Source: Alphaproteobacteria bacterium
GTDB lineage: Bacteria; Pseudomonadota; Alphaproteobacteria; JAVJVX01
DNA: 64,000 nt
Assembly (NCBI GenBank): GCA_040220875.1
Contig: JAVJVX010000005.1
Span: 310,001-374,000, forward strand
Direction: 5' to 3'
In this document: positions 29,323 to 37,687 of the stretch, in pieces
Position numbering within the stretch: the stretch's first letter is position 1
Layout: each line of letters begins with the position of its first letter
Translations under genes and position numbers: made by a program
The notes under the pieces: generated by a model
What the model saw: the letters and a program-made list of their open reading frames with translations, nothing else
What the model was told of the DNA's origin: nothing
Database searches by the model: none

Positions 29323-29717
29323 TCCCGCCCGCAGATATACCCCGTTAATGGCCGCAAACCGCCGCTGACCCGGCCGTTTGGCCGACAGCCCGCGCACGCT
29401 ACCCGATCCCTTGCCCCATTGCATCCCGTTTCCCCGCCCGACAAAGGCGGCATGCCAGGGAAAGGAATATCCGCCTGCCGGGCAAAACTCTGACAAAAGG
29501 GGCTTTATTCCGGCATGAAAAACAATGTTAACTGCGCTGAACAGTGGTCGGCAGGCGGGTATGACTACTGAGCAAGAGAATTTACCGGCGCCATACCGGA
29601 CTTTGGCGAGGTGGCCGGCCGGCCCGCCGCCAAAAAACGCGCGCGCAATGTAACGAATTGAAGAAACGGTGCGAATAGCAACTCAGTAGAACCGACTGGA
29701 GGCGTTCGCGGAAAAGT
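29323..29717. other. Divergent intergenic region between gmd and the PodJ-like gene
   Basis: 395 bases without a supported gene. The middle (about 29490-29600) is clearly less GC-rich than its flanks and should contain the promoters for gmd-fcl (minus) and the PodJ-like pair (plus). It holds an 8-base inverted repeat CTACTGAG/CTCAGTAG about 100 bases apart and a shorter GGTATG/CATACC pair near 29558-29595. No GANTC sites and no full CtrA box were seen. Confidence 0.5.
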
Positions 29718-30374
29718 ATGACCGGAGGTTACAAGAAACCGGGTCGGGACACGACCCACCGCCACGTTCCCTGGAGCGTCAAGGGCGTCCTCCCCGAAGC
29801 CCGCGAAGCGGCCAAGCTGGCTGCGCGCAAGGCCGGGGCGCCGCTCGGCGCGTGGCTGTCCCAGACGATCCTTTCCACCGCCGCAGTTCAGCTCAAGCGC
29901 GACGCGCCGCCGGCGAGCCAGGCGGGCGGCATGACCCCGCCCTACGGTCAGTCCGACCCTCATCAGGGGCCGAACCAGTGGGCGGGCCAATGGAGTGGCC
30001 AGTACGAGCCGGGATATTATGCGCGAGGCGAGAGCCCGCCGCAGACGCCCCAACCGCCCCAACCGCCCCAGCCGCCGGCGCCGCTGCCGGCAGCCCTCGC
30101 AGAGAGCATCCAGCGCCTGGTCCAGCGCATCGACGAGACCGAAGTCCGGACAGCCGAAGCAATCGAGCCGATCGCGGAAAAAGTGAATGAGTTGAGTCAG
30201 CGTCTCGAGGCAAGCAAGGCGTCGGGAAGCCCCAACCCGGGTCTGGAGCGGGCGGTCACGCGCCTCGCCGAACGGCTTCAGAAACTGGAAGAAGGGGAGG
30301 ACGGCCCGGTGGAGAGCAAGAACTCTCAGGGCGAGTCGGGCCGCGGCCTGTTCGGCCGTCGCCGGAGGCGCTGA
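29718..30374 (+). CDS. PodJ-like N-terminal protein (first half of a split polarity factor)
   Basis: A 218-residue soluble protein. Residues about 17-60 carry the motif VPWSVKGVLPEAREAAKLAA continuing RKAGAPLGAWLSQTI, which resembles the conserved N-terminus of alphaproteobacterial PodJ localization factors. A proline/glutamine linker with repeated PQPPQPP follows (about 108-124), then a charged, probably coiled-coil helix (residues 130-195) and a tail of five Arg residues. The remaining PodJ parts lie in the next gene, 50 bases downstream in another frame. Function inferred: cell-pole scaffold. Confidence 0.65.
   Translation: MTGGYKKPGRDTTHRHVPWSVKGVLPEAREAAKLAARKAGAPLGAWLSQTILSTAAVQLKRDAPPASQAGGMTPPYGQSDPHQGPNQWAGQWSGQYEPGYYARGESPPQTPQPPQPPQPPAPLPAALAESIQRLVQRIDETEVRTAEAIEPIAEKVNELSQRLEASKASGSPNPGLERAVTRLAERLQKLEEGEDGPVESKNSQGESGRGLFGRRRRR
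30038..30082 (+). repeat. Short CCCCAACCG-type repeat encoding a Pro/Gln linker
   Basis: Near-perfect 9-base units of the form CAACCGCCC follow one another inside the PodJ-like first gene and encode PQPPQPPQPP. Slippage here would change linker length without a frameshift. Confidence 0.7.
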
Positions 30375-30424
30375 CGCCGGCATCGTCCGGTGCAGCGCAA
30401 GGTGACGATTTCTCGGGGGCAGGC

Positions 30425-32092
30425 TTGGTTGAAAATGACAAACCCCAGGACCCGGACCGTCGGGCATGGGCCGATCCAGGCCGCTCCCAGCAGGGCGGGC
30501 TGCCCGAACCCGCTTACGGATCGGGTGATCTCAGCAAGGTCGATGAGCTGATCCGCGCCCTCGATCTGTTGAGCGGCCGGCTCGCGAGATCGGAAAACCG
30601 GATCCGCTCGGCGGTCCAGCCGCTCGAAGCCGCGCTCGCCCGGATCGAGGCACAGCTTGACAAGGAAGGCGCGCCGCCAGCGTCCGGTCAAAAAGAGACT
30701 TCCTTTCCCGGCGCGATACTGGAAGAGGAGGCTGCACCTCCCACGCGGACCGGGCTTTCGCCGGACCCCGGCCGCGAGAATGACGTTCGGAACGCAGAGC
30801 GGCCTGACGAAGCAGCCGCATCGGCGGTTGACCGGGCACCCCGGGTGGCGGGACGGGGACGCATGGAAGCCGCGCGGACAAGCCGCCGGCACATGTCGCT
30901 CGAAAAGCGCTTCGAGTATTTCAGCAATTCCGGGCCGGCCGAGATCGAGGAGCACGCGCGGCCCGACGAGGGCCGCGTCCGGGCTTCGGTCGAGACCGGC
31001 GAACGTCCGGACGGGACGCGGTATCTGTTTCTAGTCACCAGCCTCCTCGCTTCGGCCGGGATCGGATTTTGGGTCTATTCGAGCTTCGTGTCCGATCGGC
31101 TCGGGAATGACGAGATGCGCGCCACCCTCTCGATCGAGACGCAATCGCTGCCGGCCGAGTTGTCCCGGCTGGCCGATCCGGCCAGCCTGTCCTTCACGCC
31201 CCTGCCACCGGAAATGGCGGATATGCCCTTGCCCGTCCTGACCCGAACCGCCCGGATCGGGGATAGCTGGGCCGCGGTCGCGCTCGGTGTCATGTATGCC
31301 AGGGGGCTCGGGGTCGAACTGGATTATGCCAGCGCCGACGAGTGGTTCAGGGTCGGCATCGAACACGGCAGCCGCGACGCGAAGTATAATCTTGCGGTCC
31401 TGCACGCCCAGATGGCGGGCAACAACGAAGCGGCCGGTGAGCAGCCCGCGCCGGCCGGCCAGGGCCGCATTCTCGCGTGGCTGCGCGAGGCAGCGCGTGA
31501 CGGCCAGCCACAGGCCAGCGTCGCCCTCGCACTGATGGCGCTGGCCAACGCGACCGACCCCGAAAGTCTGGGCAGCGCGGTGGACGTGCTGGAGCGCACC
31601 GCCCGGAAGGGACACGCGGACGCGGCACTGGCGCTTGGGCATGTCTATCTCGACGGTCTCGGCACGCCAGCCGCGCCCGAGGATGCCTATGTCTGGTTCA
31701 GCCTGGCGGCCCTCGCCGGCAATCAGGCGGCCGTAGCAGGCGCCGGGCTGGCCTCCGGCCGGTTGGACGCGGCAGGCCGGGAGCGGGCCGAGGCTCGGGT
31801 CAGCCGGTGGAGCACGACCTTCCTCCCCCAAAACGAAATTGGCGGGAATGGCGTTGAAAACGACGGCGAAAAGGATTCAGTGCTCGAGACCGAACAACTG
31901 CTCGACCGGCTGCGCATATCACCCGGGCCGGTGGATGGCAGAATGACGGAAGAAACCCGCGCGGCCATCCGCACCTATCAGGGCTATGCGGGCCTGCCCG
32001 AAACCGGCGAAATCTCGCCCGCCCTCTTGACCCATCTGCGTGCCGTAAGCGGCGTGGCACCACCCGAGGACAGCGGGAGCGCGCCCGACTGA
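30425..32092 (+). CDS. PodJ-like membrane protein with SEL1 repeats and peptidoglycan-binding domain
   Basis: A 555-residue protein: a helical N-terminus (about 40-80, DELIRALDLLSGRLARSENR), one membrane helix near 199-222 (YLFLVTSLLASAGIGFWVYS), three or more SEL1/TPR-like repeats (about 275-440, ALGVMYARGLGVELDYASAD and ALGHVYLDGLGTPAAPEDAY) and a C-terminal PG_binding_1 domain (LLDRLRISPGPVDGRMTEET). This order matches the C-terminal part of PodJ. The TTG start at 30425 is weak; the same frame is open upstream to overlap the previous gene, so the real start may be earlier or a frameshift may join the two. Confidence 0.75.
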   Translation: MVENDKPQDPDRRAWADPGRSQQGGLPEPAYGSGDLSKVDELIRALDLLSGRLARSENRIRSAVQPLEAALARIEAQLDKEGAPPASGQKETSFPGAILEEEAAPPTRTGLSPDPGRENDVRNAERPDEAAASAVDRAPRVAGRGRMEAARTSRRHMSLEKRFEYFSNSGPAEIEEHARPDEGRVRASVETGERPDGTRYLFLVTSLLASAGIGFWVYSSFVSDRLGNDEMRATLSIETQSLPAELSRLADPASLSFTPLPPEMADMPLPVLTRTARIGDSWAAVALGVMYARGLGVELDYASADEWFRVGIEHGSRDAKYNLAVLHAQMAGNNEAAGEQPAPAGQGRILAWLREAARDGQPQASVALALMALANATDPESLGSAVDVLERTARKGHADAALALGHVYLDGLGTPAAPEDAYVWFSLAALAGNQAAVAGAGLASGRLDAAGRERAEARVSRWSTTFLPQNEIGGNGVENDGEKDSVLETEQLLDRLRISPGPVDGRMTEETRAAIRTYQGYAGLPETGEISPALLTHLRAVSGVAPPEDSGSAPD

Positions 32093-32149
32093 CCAGCGTC
32101 AATTCCGGCCGGTTGCCTCAGCCTTGCCGCACGTCAGTCTTGCCGCAAC

Positions 32150-33061
32150 TCAGTCTCGCCGCAGGGGCAATTCGGCCGCGATATCACTGATCATCGGGCC
32201 GGCCGCGACCCACCAGGCCGGCGCATCGCGGCCGATGGACCCGGCCGCCGCCGCCGCCTCTTCAGCCGTTCCGAAAAGCCCGAAACACGTGGCCCCGCTG
32301 CCCGACATGCGCGCCAGCAAACACCCCTCGCTGGCCTGGATCGCCGCCAACACGTCACCGATCTCGGGCGCCAGTTCAAGCGCCGGCGCCAGCAGATCGT
32401 TCCGCGTCTCGCGAAGTGCCGCGATGAACGCGGCGCGATCCCGCCCGCCCGCGACGGCGGCGGCGGCGAGCGCCGGCTCGGTGAACGCACCCTGCCGGCG
32501 AGCGAATACCGCTGGTGTCGGCACCGCCACACCGGGGTTGACCAGAACCAGCCATAGGGGCGGCAAATCCCCGACCGGTGCCAACTCGTCGCCGATCCCG
32601 CTCGCCCGCGCGGCCTGCCCGGCCAGACAGACCGGCACGTCGGCACCCAGCCGACGGGCCAGTGACTCGAGGTCATCCCCTCGCGGCGTGAGGCCCCACA
32701 AGGCGCAAAGAAGACGCAAGGTCGCCGCCGCATCGGCCGACCCGCCGCCAATGCCGGCCGCCGCCGGCAGGGTCTTGTAAAGCCGGAGAGCGGCGCCGGG
32801 CGGAGGGCTCCGGCCGGTCAGTCGGGCCAGACCCTCGGCCGCGCGCAGCACAAGATTGTCCTGCGCCGGCCCGACAAGCCCGCCGAACGGTCCCGTCACC
32901 TCATCAAGGATCAGGGTGCCGGCCGGTGCGGCCGATACCTCGTCCGAGATCCCGGCAAAGACGATCAGGCTGTCGAGAAGATGATAGCCATCCTCGCGCC
33001 GGCCGGTGACGTGAAGGAAAAGGTTTATCTTTGCCGGGGCGGCCGCGATAAGCCGCGTCAC
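32150..33061 (-). CDS. ispE: 4-diphosphocytidyl-2-C-methyl-D-erythritol kinase
   Basis: GHMP kinase of the non-mevalonate isoprenoid pathway; phosphorylates the 2-hydroxyl of CDP-methylerythritol. The 303-residue protein has AAAPAKINLFLHVTGRREDG at the N-terminus, the glycine-rich ATP loop LPAAAGIGGGSADAAATLRL and, near the C-terminus, RMSGSGATCFGLF. The GTG at 33061 overlaps the stop of the upstream TPR gene (GTGA), so translation is probably coupled. Confidence 0.95.
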   Translation of the reverse strand: MTRLIAAAPAKINLFLHVTGRREDGYHLLDSLIVFAGISDEVSAAPAGTLILDEVTGPFGGLVGPAQDNLVLRAAEGLARLTGRSPPPGAALRLYKTLPAAAGIGGGSADAAATLRLLCALWGLTPRGDDLESLARRLGADVPVCLAGQAARASGIGDELAPVGDLPPLWLVLVNPGVAVPTPAVFARRQGAFTEPALAAAAVAGGRDRAAFIAALRETRNDLLAPALELAPEIGDVLAAIQASEGCLLARMSGSGATCFGLFGTAEEAAAAAGSIGRDAPAWWVAAGPMISDIAAELPLRRD

Positions 33062-34854
33062 GGCACCGCACTTTCGCCGGCACCCGCGGCGGAATTGGAA
33101 TGCGCCTCGGACCGGGCCGGGTCCGTGAGGCCGTGCTCGAGCTTGCGCGTGATGCTGGCGAGAAGCTCTTCGGTCGGGTCGAAGAGAAGCGCCCGCGACC
33201 ACTGGAATCTTGCTTCCAGCCGGCGACCGACCCGCCAATAGGCGTCCCCCAAATGGTCATTGATCGTCGAATCATGCGGCACGAGCTCGGCCGCCCGCTC
33301 GAGACTTTCCGCGGCGCGCTCGTAATCGCCGAGGTGGTAGAGAACCCAGCCCAGGCTGTCGACGATATACCCGTCATTGGGCCGGCGGCGGACGGCGCGT
33401 TCGATCATGGAACGCGCGCGCGGCAGATTGATGCCCTGCTCGACCCAGGAATAGGCAAGATAATTCAGAATGAACGGCTGGTCGGGCTCGAGCTCCAGCG
33501 CACGCAGGAAATCGGTCTCCGCCCGCCGCCATTCCTTCGCCCGTTCGAGCGCGATGCCGCGGGCATAGAGAAGACCCCAGTGATGCTTTTCCACCGGTTG
33601 CACGGCGGCTACAGCCTTGTCATAGACCGCGACGGCCTCATCGAATTTTTCGGAATCGCGGAGGATATCTCCCAGCGTCGTCAGCGCCGCCAGGTAATCG
33701 GCCCGCTCATCGATGAGTTGCCGCAGGAGTTTCGCCGCATCCTTGCTCCGGCCCAGCCGGTGCAGGGCCTCGGCCTTGCGGATACGCGCCTCCCGGCCAT
33801 AGGGGCTGAGGGTTGAAACCTCGCCGTAAAGGCGGACGGCATCCTCATAGCGCCCCTGGTCACGCAGAATATCGCCGACAAGCAGCTTCGCCTCCGGAAA
33901 CTCGGGCTTGAGAAAAAGGGCGAACCGCACATAAAGCAGCGCCAGGGTATTCGCATTCTCGCTTTCCAGCGCATGCGCGAAGTTGAGCGCCGCCTCGGCC
34001 AGTCCTTCCGCCGGCGCGCCGACCATGGGTGGCATCGCCCGACCCTCGTCCAAATCGCCCGTCAGAGACGCGACCAGCGCCGAGCCCTCGCGCGTATCCT
34101 GAAATTCCCGGTAGATTTCGCGCGCTTCCACGATCCTTCCCTGGCGGGCATAGAAGGAGGCGAGTGCCGCCGCCAGCCGCAGGGACGGCTCGGGACTGGC
34201 GCCGTAGGCGGCGCGATAGCGGTTTTCCGCCGCCGCCGCGTTGCCTTCGAGATCGTGGATGAACCCGGCATGGAGATCGTCGAAGAGCGCGAACGCCCGC
34301 GAATGAGAGAGCCGCGCCAGGGTCTTGATCGCCAGATCGGGTTTCCCCTGCCCCACTTGGGCCCAGGCCATGAAAAGGGGGCGGGTGTAACGATCGAGCC
34401 CCTTGACGGGAATTTCCTCGAGGAAACGCACCGCGTCGGTGAAATGCCCGCCTCGGGCCGCGTTCATGGCGAGGAACATGTTGGCCAGGGCGTGGCTGTG
34501 GTCGAGGGCGCGCAGGCGTTGCGCCGCATCGAGGGCACGATCGAAATGGCCGGCGCTGACATGCAGCATCAGGCTGCGATCGCCCAGTTCGCGATTATCG
34601 GGATCGGCCGCAAAGACGCGGGCGAAAAATTCGCTCGCCGAGGCGTAGTCCTGGGTGTGCTCAGCGTGCAGGCCGGCGAGGTAATTGGCAGCGAGCTTGC
34701 TGTCGAAGTCACTTGCCGGTCCGGGCTTGGCCCAGGCGGCCGGCGCGCCGGCCGGTAACACCAGGAACAGAAGCAACGGGACGAGCACCGCCAGACGCGC
34801 GGGCGGGCGGCGCCCGCAACCGCGACTATCGTGAGATGAGGCCCGGTTTTCCAT
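33058..34854 (-). CDS. Tetratricopeptide repeat protein, exported
   Basis: A 598-residue protein with a hydrophobic export signal (LAVLVPLLLFLVLPAGAPAAWA at about 19-40) and many TPR helices through the rest, for example NYLAGLHAEHTQDYASASEF, LVGDILRDQGRYEDAVRLYG and the C-terminal SLGWVLYHLGDYERAAESLE. TPR arrays form protein-binding surfaces; such proteins are common next to ispE and ETF-QO in Rhodospirillales. The ATG at 34854 is preferred; the frame extends to 34908. No enzymatic motif. Confidence 0.9.
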   Translation of the reverse strand: MENRASSHDSRGCGRRPPARLAVLVPLLLFLVLPAGAPAAWAKPGPASDFDSKLAANYLAGLHAEHTQDYASASEFFARVFAADPDNRELGDRSLMLHVSAGHFDRALDAAQRLRALDHSHALANMFLAMNAARGGHFTDAVRFLEEIPVKGLDRYTRPLFMAWAQVGQGKPDLAIKTLARLSHSRAFALFDDLHAGFIHDLEGNAAAAENRYRAAYGASPEPSLRLAAALASFYARQGRIVEAREIYREFQDTREGSALVASLTGDLDEGRAMPPMVGAPAEGLAEAALNFAHALESENANTLALLYVRFALFLKPEFPEAKLLVGDILRDQGRYEDAVRLYGEVSTLSPYGREARIRKAEALHRLGRSKDAAKLLRQLIDERADYLAALTTLGDILRDSEKFDEAVAVYDKAVAAVQPVEKHHWGLLYARGIALERAKEWRRAETDFLRALELEPDQPFILNYLAYSWVEQGINLPRARSMIERAVRRRPNDGYIVDSLGWVLYHLGDYERAAESLERAAELVPHDSTINDHLGDAYWRVGRRLEARFQWSRALLFDPTEELLASITRKLEHGLTDPARSEAHSNSAAGAGESAVP

Positions 34855-34960
34855 CGGCGCACGACCCGTCAGGGGATGATTTCCGAAGCATCGCCCAGAC
34901 CGGGGCAAGTTTCAATCACCCGGCCGGGCATGAGTTAATTCCAGATGTCTTTCCCGATAG

Positions 34961-36610
34961 TTACATATTGGGATAGTTGGGGCCGCCGCCCCCTTCGGGA
35001 ACGACCCAGGTGATGTTCTGCTCCGGGTCCTTGATGTCGCAGGTTTTGCAGTGAATGCAGTTCTGCGCATTGATCTGGAGCCGGGACACCCCCCCCTCCT
35101 CGACGATCTCATAGACCCCGGCCGGGCAATACCGGCTTTCCGGCGAGCCATATATGTCGAGATTGACGTCGATCGCCTTTTGCGCGTCTCCCAGAACCAG
35201 ATGACCCGGCTGATCTTCCTCGTGATTTGTGTTCGAGATATAGACCGATGACAGCCTGTCAAAAGTGAGTGTTCCGTCGGGTTTGGGGTAGGTAATCGTC
35301 CGCGTCTTGTCGCGCGGCTTCAGATGCCGGTGGTCTCTTTTTCGCTTGTGCAGCGTCCAGGGCGCACGGCCGCGCAGCACCAGGCTGTCCAGCGCGCTGT
35401 AGGCCAGCCCGGCCAGAAGTCCCCAACCGAAGGCGGGGCGAATGTTGCGCACCTTCTCGAGTTCGCGACCGACCCACGACCGCCGCAGCCGGGACTCGTA
35501 CTCCGGCGAACCGGCTTCGGCCCCGTCCGCCGGCGCGAGGGTGGCAAAGGTTGCCTCGGCCGCCAGCATCCCCGACTTGATCGCCGTGTGCGAGCCCTTG
35601 ATGCGGGGGACGTTCATGAAGCCGGCCGCACAGCCGATCAGCGCGCCGCCCGGGAAATCCAGTGTCGGGATCGACTGGAACCCCCCTTCGTTGAGGGCCC
35701 GGGCCCCGTAGGCCAGGCGCCGTCCACCGGCCAGCACGGGACGGATGGCGGGATGCGTCTTCAAACGCTGAAACTCTTCGAAAGGGCTGAGAGTCGGATT
35801 TTCGTAATCGAGTCCGACGACGAGGCCCACGGAGACAAGGTTGTCCTCGAGGTGATAGACGAAACCGCCACCATAGGTTCGCCAGTCGAGCGGCCAACCG
35901 ACGGTGTGGGTCACGAGGCCGGGACGGTGACGGGCCGGGTCGACTTCCCACAATTCCTTGAGGCCGATGGCGTAGGTCTGGGGATCGCTTTCATTTTCGA
36001 GGCCGAACTTCGCCATCAGCCCCTTGGTCAGCGAGCCGCGACAGCCTTCGGCGAACAACGTGTGACGCCCGCGCAATTCGACTCCGCGCTCGAAACCGGG
36101 TTTGCGCCGGCCGTCCCTGCCAAGACCCATATCGCCCGTCGCGACACCGGCCACGCGGCCCGTCTCGTCGTAAAGCACTTCGGCGGCGGCAAAGCCGGGG
36201 TAGATCTCGGCCCCCAGCGCTTCCGCCTCCGCCGCCATCCAGCGCGCCAGATTGCCCAGGCTGATGATGTAATTGCCATGATTGCGGATCGGCCCCAGCA
36301 CCGGGAGCCATGCGGCGTGGCGCCGGGTGAGGAACAGCAACCTGTCCTTGCTTGCCGGCGTGTTCAGGGGCGCCCCCTTCTCGCGCCAGTCCGGCACCAG
36401 CTCCGTCAGCGCGACCGGGTCCATTACCGCCCCCGACAGGATATGCGCCCCGACTTCGGACCCTTTTTCCAGAACGCAGACCGACACCTCGCGTCCGGTT
36501 TCGGCGGAAAGCTGGCGCAGCCGGATCGCGGCCGCCAGCCCTGCGGGCCCGGCCCCCACGATCACGACATCAAACTCCATCGCCTCACGGCCATCCGGCT
36601 GTTCACTCAC
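34961..36610 (-). CDS. Electron transfer flavoprotein-ubiquinone oxidoreductase
   Basis: Membrane-associated FAD and 4Fe-4S protein passing electrons from ETF, and so from fatty-acid and amino-acid dehydrogenases, to ubiquinone. The 549-residue product has the FAD motif DVVIVGAGPAGLAAAIRL, the family's LSGAVMDP and TFAEGCRGSL-like FAEGCRGSLTKG, GCAAGFMNVPRIKGSHTAIK, and the C-terminal cluster segment INAQNCIHCKTCDIKDP, with a further Cys in ESRYCPAGVYE. The GTG at 36610 follows AAGGAGGG closely and is preferred to an upstream start at 36670. Confidence 0.96.
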   Translation of the reverse strand: MSEQPDGREAMEFDVVIVGAGPAGLAAAIRLRQLSAETGREVSVCVLEKGSEVGAHILSGAVMDPVALTELVPDWREKGAPLNTPASKDRLLFLTRRHAAWLPVLGPIRNHGNYIISLGNLARWMAAEAEALGAEIYPGFAAAEVLYDETGRVAGVATGDMGLGRDGRRKPGFERGVELRGRHTLFAEGCRGSLTKGLMAKFGLENESDPQTYAIGLKELWEVDPARHRPGLVTHTVGWPLDWRTYGGGFVYHLEDNLVSVGLVVGLDYENPTLSPFEEFQRLKTHPAIRPVLAGGRRLAYGARALNEGGFQSIPTLDFPGGALIGCAAGFMNVPRIKGSHTAIKSGMLAAEATFATLAPADGAEAGSPEYESRLRRSWVGRELEKVRNIRPAFGWGLLAGLAYSALDSLVLRGRAPWTLHKRKRDHRHLKPRDKTRTITYPKPDGTLTFDRLSSVYISNTNHEEDQPGHLVLGDAQKAIDVNLDIYGSPESRYCPAGVYEIVEEGGVSRLQINAQNCIHCKTCDIKDPEQNITWVVPEGGGGPNYPNM

Positions 36611-36817
36611 CCCGACCCTCCTTTCCGCTGTTTCCCGGGATTTTGTGGCATCGGGCCGCGCAAAAGCCAACCCCGGCGATAGCCTGACTTTTTACCCGGC
36701 ATTAAATATAGTGGCGCCACAATCCGGGGGTGTTAACCAAACCGCCCACGGAGCGGGACCGGTGGCCACGCGCCCCGGCGCTCGGCGGAAGCGGGAACAG
36801 CGCGGGGTAGGGAGAGT

Positions 36818-37651
36818 ATGGATCGTCAGGCATTGCTGGATGCGCTGGCCTGGCAGGTCGAGGCGGGCGCGGATGTCTGCGTCGCCGACACGCCTGTCGA
36901 CAGCTACGCCCTGACCCGGCAACAGAAGGCCGCCCGCACGGCGTCCCGGCCGGTCGCGGCACCGGCCGCCGAGCGCCCGGCGGGCCCGGCCAGGAGAGCC
37001 GAGCGCCCGGGCCCCGATCCGGCGCCGCTCGCGACCGATAACCGGCTGGCCCAATCGGCACGACACGAGGCGGCGGCGGCAACCAGCCTGGCGGAGCTTC
37101 GGGCCGTGATCGAGGCGTTTGACGGCTGCGCCCTCAAGGATACCGCGAGCCACACGGTTTTCGCCGACGGCAACCCCGAGGCACCGATCATGATTATCGG
37201 AGAGGCGCCGGGCGCGGAAGAAGACCGCAAGGGATTGCCGTTCGTGGGCGCGGCCGGCCAGCTTCTTGACCGGATGCTTGCCAGCATCGGCCTGGACCGG
37301 AAAAGCGCCTATATCTCGAATGTGCTGCCCTGGCGGCCGCCCGGCAACCGCCAGCCGACCTCGGCCGAGATCACCACCTGCCTGCCCTTCATCGAACGTC
37401 ATATCGAACTCGCCGCGCCGCGCCTCGTGGTCCTGGCGGGCGGTACTGCGGCCAAGGCTCTCCTCGGCACGCGGACCGGCATCATGCGGCTTCGGGGAAA
37501 ATGGGCGGAGATCCAGACCGCGCACTTGCCGGCGCCGGTCCCGGCCATGCCGATCTTTCATCCGGCCTATCTCTTGCGCACGCCCTCGGCCAAGCGCGAA
37601 GCGTGGCGCGACCTTCTCGAAATCGGCAAACGTCTGGAGGCCCTCTCATGA
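36818..37651 (+). CDS. Family 4 uracil-DNA glycosylase-like protein
   Basis: Excises uracil from DNA in base-excision repair. The 277-residue protein has an Ala/Pro/Arg-rich N-terminal extension of about 90 residues, then motif [38 protein letters not shown], and motif [14 protein letters not shown]. Of the four cysteines that bind the 4Fe-4S cluster in canonical family 4 enzymes, only two appear present (DGCALKD and TTCLPF); the others are replaced (Trp before RPPGNR). Its stop overlaps the next start by ATGA. Confidence 0.9.
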   Translation: MDRQALLDALAWQVEAGADVCVADTPVDSYALTRQQKAARTASRPVAAPAAERPAGPARRAERPGPDPAPLATDNRLAQSARHEAAAATSLAELRAVIEAFDGCALKDTASHTVFADGNPEAPIMIIGEAPGAEEDRKGLPFVGAAGQLLDRMLASIGLDRKSAYISNVLPWRPPGNRQPTSAEITTCLPFIERHIELAAPRLVVLAGGTAAKALLGTRTGIMRLRGKWAEIQTAHLPAPVPAMPIFHPAYLLRTPSAKREAWRDLLEIGKRLEALS

Positions 37652-37687
37652 GCCGGGCAATGAGCCGGGCAATGCGCCGGGCAATAA
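37648..37687 (+). repeat. 12-bp tandem repeat spanning the start of the transglycosylase gene
   Basis: Units ATGAGCCGGGCA, ATGAGCCGGGCA, ATGCGCCGGGCA and a partial fourth beginning ATAAGCC. Encodes [12 protein letters not shown] just before the signal peptide, duplicating both the start codon and the positive n-region. Confidence 0.9.

Noticed and set aside
27646-29493. Plus-strand 615-codon frame opposite fcl and gmd
   Set aside because: Composition-driven antisense frame; gmd and fcl on the minus strand have all catalytic motifs.
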